In this document: in pieces, positions 1-6,831 of the stretch | Layout: the number at the start of each line of letters is the position of its first letter | Numbering within the stretch: the stretch's first letter is position 1 | NCBI GenBank assembly: GCA_946480845.1 | Contig: CAMLLJ010000031.1 | Location: 1 to 15,959, forward strand | Direction of reading: 5' to 3' | DNA length: 15,959 nt | Source of the DNA: an uncultured Gemmatimonadota bacterium | Lineage (GTDB): Bacteria > Gemmatimonadota > Gemmatimonadetes > Gemmatimonadales > GWC2-71-9 | Made by a program: the position numbers and the translations under genes | The notes under the pieces: generated by a model | Seen by the model: only the letters and a program-made list of their open reading frames with translations | Told to the model about the DNA's origin: nothing | Databases searched by the model: none

Positions 1-1990
1 GGTCCCAGGGCCGCCCCACACTCCCGTCCCCGCCGCTCGACCCCGTCGGCGCCACATAGTAGCCCGCGTGGGATTCGCCGCCGCCGCCGCCATCGGACGG
101 AGCAGTCACGGTGATGGCGGCGGTACCGCTCCGGCCTTCGCTGGTTGCCGTGACGCTTGCGGTGCCGGCCGACACGGCCGAGACCAGGCCCGCCGAGCTC
201 ACGGTGGCCACCGAGGTCCGGCTGCTGCTCCAGGTGACGGACCTGCCCTCGAGCGCTGTCCCGTCGGCCCCGCGCAGCACCACCGCCATCGCGCGCGTCG
301 CGCCGGCGGCCAGCTCGACGGTGGCCGGCGTGACCGTCACGCTGGCGACCGGGACGGGCGTCACGGTGATCGCGCTCGTGCCGCTCCTGCCCTCGCTCGT
401 CGCGGTGATGGTGGCCGTGCCGACCCCGATGGCGCGCACCAGCCCGCTCGATGAGACCGACGCCACGTTGAGGTTGCTCGACGTCCACGCCACCGATCGG
501 CCGGACAGGAGCCCGCCGGTCGCATCACGCATGATCGCGGTCAGTGCCTGCGTCTCGCCGACCTCGAGCCCGGCCGAGGCCGGCGTCACCGTGACGCTCG
601 CCACCGGGGCGGCCGTGACCGTGACCTGGGCGGTGCCGCCATGGCCTTCGCTGGTGGCCGTGATGGTCGCGGTCCCCACGGCGATGCCGCGCACCACGCC
701 GGTCGAGGTTACCGTCGCGACGCTTCCATTCGAGGAGGACCAGGTCGTGGCCCGGCCCGTCAGCACGTTGCCGGACGCGTCACGGACCGACGCGGAGAAG
801 GCGCGCGTAGCGCCGACCACGACGGAAGCCGAAGTCGGCGAGACGACGACGTCGGCCACGGGCGCCGCGGCTTCGGTGACGGTCACGCTCGCCTGAGCGG
901 ACTTTCCCTCGACGGTGGCCGTAACCGTCGCCCCGCCCGCCTGGCGTCCGGTCACGGTGCCGGTGCTCGAGACGCTTGCGATCTCGCTCGCGCTCGAGCT
1001 CCATGTAACCGGGCGGGCCAGCGGCGTTCCCTCGGCCGAGAGCGCGCGCGCGGTGAGCCGCTGCGACCCGCCGGCCACCACGCTGAGCGCCGACGGCGTC
1101 ACCGTCACCTGGGCGACGGGAAGGGGAGCGGCCGAGACGCTGATCGCGGCGGTCGCGGTGCGGCCTTCGACCGACGCGGTGATGGTCGCGCTGCCCGCGG
1201 CCCCTGCGGTGACGAGGCCCTGGTCGCTGACGGCGGCGATGGAGGGATGGGAGCTGGTCCAGACGACCGGTCGGCCGGAGAGCGGGGCGCCGTCCGCGTC
1301 GGAAACGACCGCCTCGAGCTGCAGTGTCTCGCCGGAGGAGAGACCGGCCTCCGGGGGCGTCACCACGACGGACGCGACGTCAGCCGCGGTGACCGTCACG
1401 GTCGCGGTCGCATTGCTGCCGGCGATTGCCGCCGTCAGCTCCGCGGTGCCGATGGAGAGGCCGGTGACGACCCCGGACTCGGAGACGACCGCGACCTCGG
1501 GTGCGGCCGACGTCCAGGTTGCGACACTGCCCGCCAGCTCCGCGCCGTTGGCGTCGCGCGCGATGGCGATGAGCTGGACGTTCGCGCCCACCGGAACCGA
1601 GGCGGTGCCCGGCACGATCTCGAGCGAGCCGAGCAGGCCGGGCGCGACGACCAGCTCCACTTCGCGCCGGTCGCTCGCGCTGATGGCGACCAGGATGGTA
1701 TGGCCGGGGCGCCGGCCGACCACCTCGCCGTTGGGCGAGATGGTCGCGACCGAGGTGTCGCGGCTCTCCCAGCGCACCGCGATGGGCCCGGTCGGGGCGC
1801 CCTGCTGATCGACGGCGATGGCGGTGAGCTTGAGCCGGCCGCCCACGATCGTCTGCGGCTCGGCCGGCGAGACGATCAGCGAGGCACCGTGATTGTCGGC
1901 GGAATCGAGGAGCGTGCCTTCAGAGCAGCCGGCCGAGGCCAGGCCGCAGAGGGCGAAGGCAACCCAGGCGTGCAGTCGGTGACGACGCAT
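1..1990 (-). CDS. Surface lipoprotein with seven Ig-like repeats and a beta-helix-like C-terminus (3' end outside window)
   Basis: The minus-strand frame is open from the ATG at 1990 to the window edge (663 codons, no stop), so the C-terminus is missing. Residues 1-22 form a signal peptide (MRRHRLHAW, then a hydrophobic stretch to LASAGC) with a plausible but atypical lipobox, Cys22 being the lipidated residue. Residues 37-630 are seven repeats of about 83-85 residues with the BIG_2 pattern (W-[ST]-S near the middle, then VATVSSTGVVTG, GTATITATSEG and a VTVT end). A linker of five glycines (634-638) follows, then YYVAPTGSSGGDGSVGRPWD (644-663), which resembles the opening of secreted right-handed beta-helix domains (DUF1565/pectate-lyase-like). 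The likely role is a cell-surface adhesin or polysaccharide-binding or -cleaving protein; the activity is unknown. GGGAGA at 2002-1997 is a good ribosome binding site and supports the start. The leader carries a c-di-GMP riboswitch, so expression probably follows biofilm signalling. Confidence 0.88.
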   Translation of the reverse strand, partial: MRRHRLHAWVAFALCGLASAGCSEGTLLDSADNHGASLIVSPAEPQTIVGGRLKLTAIAVDQQGAPTGPIAVRWESRDTSVATISPNGEVVGRRPGHTILVAISASDRREVELVVAPGLLGSLEIVPGTASVPVGANVQLIAIARDANGAELAGSVATWTSAAPEVAVVSESGVVTGLSIGTAELTAAIAGSNATATVTVTAADVASVVVTPPEAGLSSGETLQLEAVVSDADGAPLSGRPVVWTSSHPSIAAVSDQGLVTAGAAGSATITASVEGRTATAAISVSAAPLPVAQVTVTPSALSVVAGGSQRLTARALSAEGTPLARPVTWSSSASEIASVSSTGTVTGRQAGGATVTATVEGKSAQASVTVTEAAAPVADVVVSPTSASVVVGATRAFSASVRDASGNVLTGRATTWSSSNGSVATVTSTGVVRGIAVGTATITATSEGHGGTAQVTVTAAPVASVTVTPASAGLEVGETQALTAIMRDATGGLLSGRSVAWTSSNLNVASVSSSGLVRAIGVGTATITATSEGRSGTSAITVTPVPVASVTVTPATVELAAGATRAMAVVLRGADGTALEGRSVTWSSSRTSVATVSSAGLVSAVSAGTASVTATSEGRSGTAAITVTAPSDGGGGGESHAGYYVAPTGSSGGDGSVGRPWD
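101..1882 (-). repeat. Seven tandem Ig-like (BIG_2-type) protein repeats
   Basis: Within the minus-strand lipoprotein, repeats start near residues 37, 121, 204, 291, 378, 463 and 548. Each holds a V-x-V-x-P opening, a central W-[TS]-S motif and a VTVT-like end. Repeats 5, 6 and 7 are most alike (shared TATSEG and SVTVTPA segments), suggesting recent duplication; repeat 1 is the most divergent (WESRDTSVATISPNGEVVG). The boundaries are my reading by eye. Confidence 0.85.
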
Positions 1991-2030
1991 GCCGAATCTC
2001 CCAGTCAGATCCGTTCGGCGGCTCGACTGG
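1991..2030 (-). promoter_or_regulatory. Probable riboswitch expression platform over the ribosome binding site
   Basis: On the minus strand CCAGTC (2030-2025), part of the aptamer's second arm, is perfectly complementary to GACTGG (2006-2001), which runs into the ribosome binding site GGGAGA (2002-1997). Pairing of the two would mask the site; ligand-bound aptamer would hold TC of CCAGTC in its arm and free it. A second perfect pair, GCCGAA (2019-2014) with TTCGGC (1996-1991), would place the ribosome binding site in a hairpin loop directly before the ATG. No U-tract is present, so control of translation is more likely than termination. The predicted sign (c-di-GMP turns expression on) is an inference. 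Confidence 0.55.
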
Positions 2031-2103
2031 CGTGGCGCTCTCGCGCGGTAGCCTCGTAGCTTTGCGTCCCCGTCTTTCGGCGGGTTTGCCGTTGTCGCGT
2101 ACC
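2013..2103 (-). ncRNA. Cyclic-di-GMP-I (GEMM) riboswitch aptamer
   Basis: The minus strand reads GGCAAACC (2090-2083), a hairpin arm capped by a GAAA tetraloop (2078-2075), then GGGACGCAAAGC (2070-2059). These are the hallmark conserved blocks of the GEMM / c-di-GMP-I class, in the right order and spacing. The second arm is also visible: CGA (2056-2054) with TCG (2026-2024), GGC (2053-2051) with GCC (2031-2029), and GCGC (2046-2043) with GCGC (2038-2035) around a GAGA loop. The base just before GCAAACC is G, which in the Vibrio Vc2 numbering I recall corresponds to G20 and favours c-di-GMP over cGAMP. The aptamer ends about 20-25 bases before the start codon of the Ig-repeat lipoprotein, so it most likely controls translation of that gene. 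The outer closing helix is not obvious to me, so the ends are approximate. Confidence 0.93.
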
Positions 2104-2153
2104 CTGGGGTCCGATCATGGCCCCGGAACTTCGGTCGCGTTTGAGCAACAGTC

Positions 2154-2182
2154 AGGATCGTTGCCGTTCCGGCTGCTGTCAA
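2154..2182 (-). promoter_or_regulatory. Sigma70-like promoter for the riboswitch-lipoprotein transcript
   Basis: The minus strand has a perfect TTGACA -35 box (2182-2177), a 17-base spacer and GATCCT (2159-2154) as a weak -10 box. Transcription would start near 2147 and give a leader of about 157 bases that contains the whole c-di-GMP aptamer, which is the main support. The poor -10 match keeps this tentative. Confidence 0.5.
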
Positions 2183-2217
2183 CTCGCGGTACCTGCCGGT
2201 GGCGCAATAAGCATTCC

Positions 2218-2256
2218 GGCGTTGAACCGGTGCAACGCCCTGCGTGGCTGCGTTGC
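2218..2256. promoter_or_regulatory. Clustered GCGTTG inverted repeats, possible activator binding sites
   Basis: GGCGTTG (2218-2224) and CAACGCC (2233-2239) form a perfect 7-base inverted repeat with an 8-base spacer. A third element, GCGTTGC (2250-2256), is inverted with respect to GCAACGC (2232-2238). The cluster lies about 150-180 bases upstream of the sigma54-like promoter, a typical distance for enhancer-binding proteins, and about 35 bases upstream of the minus-strand -35 box, so it could serve either direction. Confidence 0.45.
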
Positions 2257-2343
2257 CTGCGCCGTGGCGCGCACCCGCGAATGCTCGGGGATCAGCGCTT
2301 CAGTTGAGGCCGCCACCTTTCGGTAACTACCATCGCAAGAGCC

Positions 2344-2365
2344 ACTTGAGCGCGGCCGTTCAAGT
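2344..2365. promoter_or_regulatory. ACTTGA-N10-TCAAGT inverted repeat, possible operator
   Basis: Two perfect 6-base arms (2344-2349 and 2360-2365) are separated by 10 bases. The repeat is centred about 43 bases upstream of the -24 element of the sigma54-like promoter. It could bind a dimeric regulator; no family can be named from the sequence alone. Confidence 0.4.
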
Positions 2366-2395
2366 ACCACATTACCTGTGCTTGAATCGGTCACG

Positions 2396-2412
2396 CTGGC
2401 ACGAATGATGCC
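2396..2412 (+). promoter_or_regulatory. Sigma54 (RpoN) -24/-12 promoter of the GT4-asnB-ligase-GT2 operon
   Basis: CTGGCACGA-ATG-ATGC matches the sigma54 consensus YTGGCACG-N4-TTGCW at every -24 position and at all but one of the core -12 positions. The invariant GG (2398-2399) and GC (2410-2411) are exactly 12 bases apart. Transcription would begin near 2423. That rules out upstream start codons at 2378, 2405 and 2408 for the first gene and fits the GTG at 2507. Such promoters need an AAA+ enhancer-binding activator. Confidence 0.7.
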
Positions 2413-2506
2413 CCGTGATGCAAGCTGCTTCACCTCCTCTCTTCACGCTCCGGACTCGTTTTTGGCAAACCATCGTGCAGCGGGCGGCGGCCCCCGGAAG
2501 GCACGC

Positions 2507-3541
2507 GTGTGCATCATCGGGCCGCTGATCGGCGCCAATCCCGGTCATGTCACGACCCAGGGCGAGATCCTCGCCCGTGCCCTCAGCCGAGAGGGTTACG
2601 CCGTCACGTCTGCCTCCAGTTCGCCCAGCCGCTACGTCCGGTTCGCCGACATCGCCGCGACCCTGGTCCGGGAGCGCCGTGCGTACGACGTGGTGCTGCT
2701 GCAGACCTACGGCGGGCCGAGCTTCGTGGTGGAGGATGCGGCGTCCCGGATCGCGCGCCGCCTGGGCAAGCGCATCGTGATGCACCTGCGGGGTGGGGCG
2801 ATGCCCGACTTCTTCGCGCGCCATGCCCGCTGGGCGCGCCGGGTGCTCGCCCGCGCGGATCAGCTGCTGGTTCCGTCGGACTACCTGCGGGACGCGGTGG
2901 GCGCTCTCGGGTTCACCGCCCGGGTCGTTCCCAATGTCATCGACCTCGACCAGTATCCGTACCGCGTACGCTCGGCGCCCGCGCCGCGGCTCCTGTGGAT
3001 GCGGAGCTTTCATCCACTCTACAATCCGCTGATGGCGGTGCGTGTGCTGGCGGCACTGCGGCGGACGCACCCCGAGGCGTCGCTGGTCATGGCCGGACAG
3101 GAAAAGGGAATGGGCGAAGCGGTGCGCATGGAGGCCGCCCGCCTCGGCGTCGCGGAGGCCGTGCGCTTTCCCGGCTTCCTCGATCCCGCCGGCAAGCGCC
3201 GCGAGGGCGACGGCGCGGATATCTTCCTCAATACCAATGACATCGACAATACGCCCGTGGCGGTGATCGAAGCCGGCGCGATGGGACTTCCGGTGGTGGC
3301 CACCGCCGTCGGCGGCGTGCCGCGCCTGATCCGTCACGAGGACACCGGCCTCCTGGTTCCCGCCGGTGACGAGGCCGGCATGGTCACAGCCGTGCGGCGC
3401 CTGCTCGCCGAGCCGGCGCTCGCCGAGCGCCTGTCCGTCGCCGGCCGCCGGCTGGCGGAGCAGTGCGCGTGGACTGAGGCGGCGCCGGTCTGGGATGAGC
3501 TGCTGGCGGGCGCGTCCGTCGCGGGCGCCGCGCGGACCTGA
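2507..3541 (+). CDS. GT4-family glycosyltransferase
   Basis: A 344-residue GT-B glycosyltransferase of family 4, expected in the cytosol or at the inner membrane face, transferring a sugar from a nucleotide donor to the growing lipid-linked EPS unit. The N-terminal Rossmann strand is CIIGPLIGANPGH; the C-terminal domain has PNVIDLDQY (142-150), FPGFL (221-225) and the family signature around NTPVAVIEAGAMGLPVVAT, with Glu255 as the conserved second acid and Asp247 where the first Glu of the usual E-x7-E motif sits. The GTG at 2507 is preferred because GGAAGG (2496-2501) lies five bases upstream and the sigma54 promoter lies before it; the frame stays open back to 2378, but that part looks non-coding. 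The gene ends three bases before the amidotransferase ATG. The donor and acceptor cannot be read from the sequence. Confidence 0.85.
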   Translation: MCIIGPLIGANPGHVTTQGEILARALSREGYAVTSASSSPSRYVRFADIAATLVRERRAYDVVLLQTYGGPSFVVEDAASRIARRLGKRIVMHLRGGAMPDFFARHARWARRVLARADQLLVPSDYLRDAVGALGFTARVVPNVIDLDQYPYRVRSAPAPRLLWMRSFHPLYNPLMAVRVLAALRRTHPEASLVMAGQEKGMGEAVRMEAARLGVAEAVRFPGFLDPAGKRREGDGADIFLNTNDIDNTPVAVIEAGAMGLPVVATAVGGVPRLIRHEDTGLLVPAGDEAGMVTAVRRLLAEPALAERLSVAGRRLAEQCAWTEAAPVWDELLAGASVAGAART

Positions 3542-3544
3542 CCC

Positions 3545-5425
3545 ATGTGCGGACTCTGCGGCGTCGCCCACCCTGATCCGGCCTTCGTGATGCCTGAGCC
3601 GGAGCTGGTGGCCATGCGCGATGCGATGACCCACCGCGGCCCCGACGACGCCGGCACGTTCACGGCGCCGGGCATCGCGCTCGCCTCGCGCCGGCTCTCG
3701 ATCGTTGACCTCTCGCACAACGGCCACATGCCGATGCAGTCCGCCGATGGGCGGTACACCATCGTGTACAACGGCGAGGTCTACAATTATCCCGAGCTGC
3801 GGTCGTCGCTGCTGGCATCCGGGGTGCGCTTCCGGTCCACCACCGATACCGAAGTGCTCCTCGAGCTCTACGCGCGCGAAGGCGTCGCGATGCTGGACCG
3901 TCTGAACGGGATGTTCGCGTTCGCGATCTGGGACAGCCGGGAGCGCTCGCTCCTCCTCGCGCGCGACCGGCTGGGCGTCAAGCCACTCTATTACGCGGAA
4001 GGCCCCGACGGCGCGCTCTGCTTCGCCTCGGAAGCGAAAGCCCTGTTCGCGGCCGGCGTCCGGGCCGAGTTCGACGCCGGCACCTGGGAGGAGCTGCTCT
4101 GCTTCCGGTTCACGGCCGGCGAGCGCACACCGTTCGCGGGCGTGCGGCGCCTGCTGCCGGGCCACGTGCTCCGCTGGCGCGACGGTGCCTGGCGCACCGG
4201 GCGCTGGTGGCACCTGGGCGAACGCGCGGCGGCGCTTCGCGATGATCGGCTGGCCGATCCGGCTGCCTGGTACCGCGAGGCCTTTGACGACTCGGTGGGC
4301 CTGCGCCGCATCAGCGACGTCCCGCTCGGGGTCCTGCTGAGCGGCGGGCTGGATTCGGGGACGGTGGCGTCCTCGCTCGCGGCGCAGAGCGCTCCCGGTG
4401 TCGCCAGCTTCACGGTGCGCTTTGCGGAGGCGGACTACGACGAAGGCCCACTCGCGGCTGAGGTCGCGCGGCGATGGAGCCTCGCGGCGCACGAGCTCGA
4501 GGTCGAGCCGTCCGGCCTGCTCGAGCGGCTCCAGCACGCGGCCTGGCTCAACGACGAGCCGCTGGCGCACGGCAACGAGCTGCACATCCTCGCGATCGCG
4601 GCACATGCGAAGCGCACCGTCACGGTGCTGCTCTCGGGGGAGGGAGCCGACGAAACGCTTGGCGGCTACGTGCGCTACCGTCCGCTCGCGCGCGCCGGGT
4701 TCCTCCGCGCCATGCGGCCGTTCGCCGCGCCGCTGGCCCGCCGGCTTCGCGGGCGGGCCCGCAAGCTCGCCCGCCTGCTGGGGACCGGCGGGGAGGAGGA
4801 GTGGATCCTGCTGAACGCGTGCGACGTGCTGCCCACCGACCTCGTGAGCCTCGGCCTGCGCCCGTCCGGCGAGTTTCCCCAGCGGCGCGCCGTGCTCGCC
4901 GAGGCGAAGGCCCTCCATCCCGGCGACGCCTTCCGCCGCGCCATGTACCTCGACCAGCACACCTTCCTCACCTCGCTGCTCGACCGCAACGACCGGATGA
5001 CGATGGGGGCGTCGATCGAGTGCCGCGTGCCGTTCCTCGACTATCGCCTCGTCGAGCGGCTCGCGGCGCTCCCGTCGTCCGACCTCATCGCGGGGCGCGA
5101 CAGCAAGCCGCTGCTCCGGCGCGCCCTGGGCGACCGGCTCCCCGGGGCCGTGCTGCGCGGGCGGAAATGGGGGTTCGGCGTGCCGTGGTCCCGTCACTTC
5201 CGGGAGGTGCCGGCGCTCTCCGACCTGGTGCGCTCGCTCCCCGACGCCGAGCCGATCCGCTCCGGACCCTTCGAGCGTGCGGCGGTGGAGCGGCTCGTGT
5301 CCGGCTTCCTGGCGGGCCGGGACGAAGGGGCCGCGCTGGTCCGCCAGCTTTCCATGATCGCGCTCTGGCACCAGGCAACGCTGCGGGCCGTCCCACGCCG
5401 GCGGCTCGCCACGGCCGCATCGTGA
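3545..5425 (+). CDS. asnB: Glutamine-dependent amidotransferase, asparagine synthase (AsnB) type
   Basis: A 626-residue two-domain enzyme. The N-terminal Ntn glutaminase domain starts MCGLCGV, so Cys2 is the nucleophile after Met removal, with HRGPDD (30-35), RRLSIVDLS (49-57) and YNGEVYNY (75-82). The synthase domain holds the ATP-pyrophosphatase loop SGGLDS (266-271) and GEGADE (365-370). The usual reaction is ATP- and glutamine-dependent amide formation on a carboxylate. Its place between glycosyltransferase and ligase genes suggests it amidates an EPS uronic acid or substituent, as proposed for AsnB-like proteins in many polysaccharide and exosortase loci, rather than making free asparagine. 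Length and motifs are complete, so it should be active. It starts three bases after the GT4 stop and its TGA overlaps a possible GTG start of the next gene. Confidence 0.92.
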   Translation: MCGLCGVAHPDPAFVMPEPELVAMRDAMTHRGPDDAGTFTAPGIALASRRLSIVDLSHNGHMPMQSADGRYTIVYNGEVYNYPELRSSLLASGVRFRSTTDTEVLLELYAREGVAMLDRLNGMFAFAIWDSRERSLLLARDRLGVKPLYYAEGPDGALCFASEAKALFAAGVRAEFDAGTWEELLCFRFTAGERTPFAGVRRLLPGHVLRWRDGAWRTGRWWHLGERAAALRDDRLADPAAWYREAFDDSVGLRRISDVPLGVLLSGGLDSGTVASSLAAQSAPGVASFTVRFAEADYDEGPLAAEVARRWSLAAHELEVEPSGLLERLQHAAWLNDEPLAHGNELHILAIAAHAKRTVTVLLSGEGADETLGGYVRYRPLARAGFLRAMRPFAAPLARRLRGRARKLARLLGTGGEEEWILLNACDVLPTDLVSLGLRPSGEFPQRRAVLAEAKALHPGDAFRRAMYLDQHTFLTSLLDRNDRMTMGASIECRVPFLDYRLVERLAALPSSDLIAGRDSKPLLRRALGDRLPGAVLRGRKWGFGVPWSRHFREVPALSDLVRSLPDAEPIRSGPFERAAVERLVSGFLAGRDEGAALVRQLSMIALWHQATLRAVPRRRLATAAS

Positions 5426-5430
5426 GCTCG

Positions 5431-6831
5431 ATGCTGGTTGCCGCCTACCACCGGCTGCCGCCGCGGGCGCGTTCCGCGGTCGCCTCGGCGCGGGGCATGT
5501 ACCTCCGCCATTGGCGGTACGGCCCGGAGACGGACCAGCTCGTCGCCGACGCACTGGAGCGGGACCAATGGTCCGCCGACCGGTGGCGGGCATGGAACGA
5601 AGCCCGGCTGGCCTCCCTGCTCGAGCGGGCCGCCACGCGCGTCCCTGCCTATCGGGAGCACTGGGCCTCCCGCCGGCGTGCCGGTGACCGGGCAGCGTGG
5701 GACCAGCTCGAGCACTGGCCGATACTCACCAAGGAAGCGCTTCGGGCCAATCCGCGGGCGTACCTCGCGGACGACTGCGATCCGCGCCGCATGTTCCACG
5801 AGCACACCAGCGGGACCACGGGGAAGCCGCTCGACCTCTGGTCCAGCCGCGCGACGCTGCGCGCCTGGTACGCCCTGTTCGAGGCACGCTGGCGGCGCTG
5901 GCACGGCGTCTCCCGCGAGGACCGCTGGGCACTGCTCGGCGGCCAGCTGGTGACGCCCGCGGCCGCCGCGCGTCCGCCCTTCTGGGTGTGGAACGCCGGA
6001 CTGCGCCAGCTCTACATGTCGTCCTACCACCTGGCGCCGCGATTCCTGCCGCACTACCTCGAAGCGCTCAGGCGGTACCGCATCACCTACCTGCTCGGCT
6101 ATGCCTCGTCCCTCGAGGCCCTCGCCCGGGGTGCGCTGGAGAGCGGCGCCTCCGTGCCGCAGCTCCGCGTGGCGCTCACGAGCGCCGAACCGCTGCTGCC
6201 GTCCCAGCGTGCGACCATCCAGGAGGCCTTCGGTTGCCCCGTCCGCGAGACCTACGGGATGTCGGAGATGGTGGCCGCGGCTGGCGAATGCGAGGCCGGA
6301 ACGCTGCACCGGTGGCCCGAGGCCGGGTGGCTCGAGGTGGTGGGCGAGTCCGGGGCGGTGCCGCCTGGCAGCACCGGCGATTTCCTCTGCACCGGCCTGC
6401 TCAATGCGGACATGCCGCTCATCCGCTATGCGGTGGGCGATCGCGGCGCGATCCCGGAGGACGCGCCATGCGCCTGCGGCCGGCTGCTTCCGGCGATCAG
6501 TGCGCTGGAAGGCCGCAGCGATGATGTGCTCCTCACCGCGGATGGGCGCCGGGTGGGCAGGCTCGACCCGGTGTTCAAGGCGCGGCTCCGCGTGCGCGAG
6601 GCGCAGATCGTCCAGCAGTCGCTCGATCGCATCGACGTGCGCGTGGTGCCCGCCGAGGGGTATTCCCCGGCCGACGCCCGGGCCATTGCCGACGCCGTCC
6701 GCGACCGCATGGGGAATGTCGAGGTGACGGTCGAGACCGTTCCCCGGATCCCCCGCGGACCCAACGGGAAGTTCCGGGCGGTGATCTGCTCGCTCGATGA
6801 GTCAAGCCGCCGCGGGATCGGGAGAGCGTAA
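5431..6831 (+). CDS. PaaK/CapK-like AMP-forming ligase
   Basis: A 466-residue member of the phenylacetate-CoA ligase-like (PaaK/CapK) branch of adenylate-forming enzymes, with no membrane segment. The phosphate-binding loop is TSGTTGKP (127-134 region), followed by ETYGMSE (273-279), IRYAVGDRG (331-339), a CACGR turn (347-351), GRSDDV (361-366) and a C-terminal PRGPNGKFRAV (441-451) whose lysine fits the catalytic one. Relatives occur often in capsule and EPS clusters, where the acid they activate is mostly unknown; it may activate a carboxylic acid for transfer to the sugar. The ATG at 5431 is chosen; a GTG at 5422 overlapping the asnB stop as GTGA is equally possible and would add three residues. 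The stop overlaps the next start as TAATG, so translation is probably coupled. Confidence 0.85.
   Translation: MLVAAYHRLPPRARSAVASARGMYLRHWRYGPETDQLVADALERDQWSADRWRAWNEARLASLLERAATRVPAYREHWASRRRAGDRAAWDQLEHWPILTKEALRANPRAYLADDCDPRRMFHEHTSGTTGKPLDLWSSRATLRAWYALFEARWRRWHGVSREDRWALLGGQLVTPAAAARPPFWVWNAGLRQLYMSSYHLAPRFLPHYLEALRRYRITYLLGYASSLEALARGALESGASVPQLRVALTSAEPLLPSQRATIQEAFGCPVRETYGMSEMVAAAGECEAGTLHRWPEAGWLEVVGESGAVPPGSTGDFLCTGLLNADMPLIRYAVGDRGAIPEDAPCACGRLLPAISALEGRSDDVLLTADGRRVGRLDPVFKARLRVREAQIVQQSLDRIDVRVVPAEGYSPADARAIADAVRDRMGNVEVTVETVPRIPRGPNGKFRAVICSLDESSRRGIGRA

Larger units (their letters stand above)
1991..2506. other. Divergent regulatory region between lipoprotein gene and EPS operon
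   Basis: This 516-base stretch holds no convincing gene; its open frames lack coding character and the base composition is visibly less GC-rich than the flanking genes between about 2140 and 2480. It contains, from left to right: the riboswitch leader of the minus-strand gene, a sigma70-like minus-strand promoter, GCGTTG-type inverted repeats, an ACTTGA/TCAAGT inverted repeat and a plus-strand sigma54-like promoter. Each is listed separately. Confidence 0.8.

Noticed and set aside
101..1882. Regular repetition that might suggest a CRISPR array or DNA satellite
   Set aside because: The period is about 250 bases, copies differ at the DNA level and the repetition is explained by protein Ig-like domains.
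111..2059. Plus-strand open frames in the left 2 kb
   Set aside because: They are antisense to the Ig-repeat lipoprotein. Their internal repetition only mirrors the repeats of the real minus-strand protein, which has a signal peptide and ribosome site.
2204..2217. Minus-strand GGAATGCTTATTGC as a sigma54 promoter for the riboswitch transcript
   Set aside because: The GG/GC spacing and TTGC fit, but the -24 box is poor and a perfect TTGACA lies closer to the aptamer; kept only as a remote possibility.
4474..5430. N-terminal extension of the AMP-ligase frame back to 4474
   Set aside because: The extension is a low-complexity Arg/Ala/Pro shadow inside asnB. The ligase family starts near the ATG at 5431.
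2372..5593. Very long minus-strand open frame (1,073 codons) across the GT4 and asnB genes
   Set aside because: It is rich in Arg, Gly, Pro and His with no domain pattern, and lies antisense to two genes with full catalytic motifs; high GC content makes long shadow frames common.
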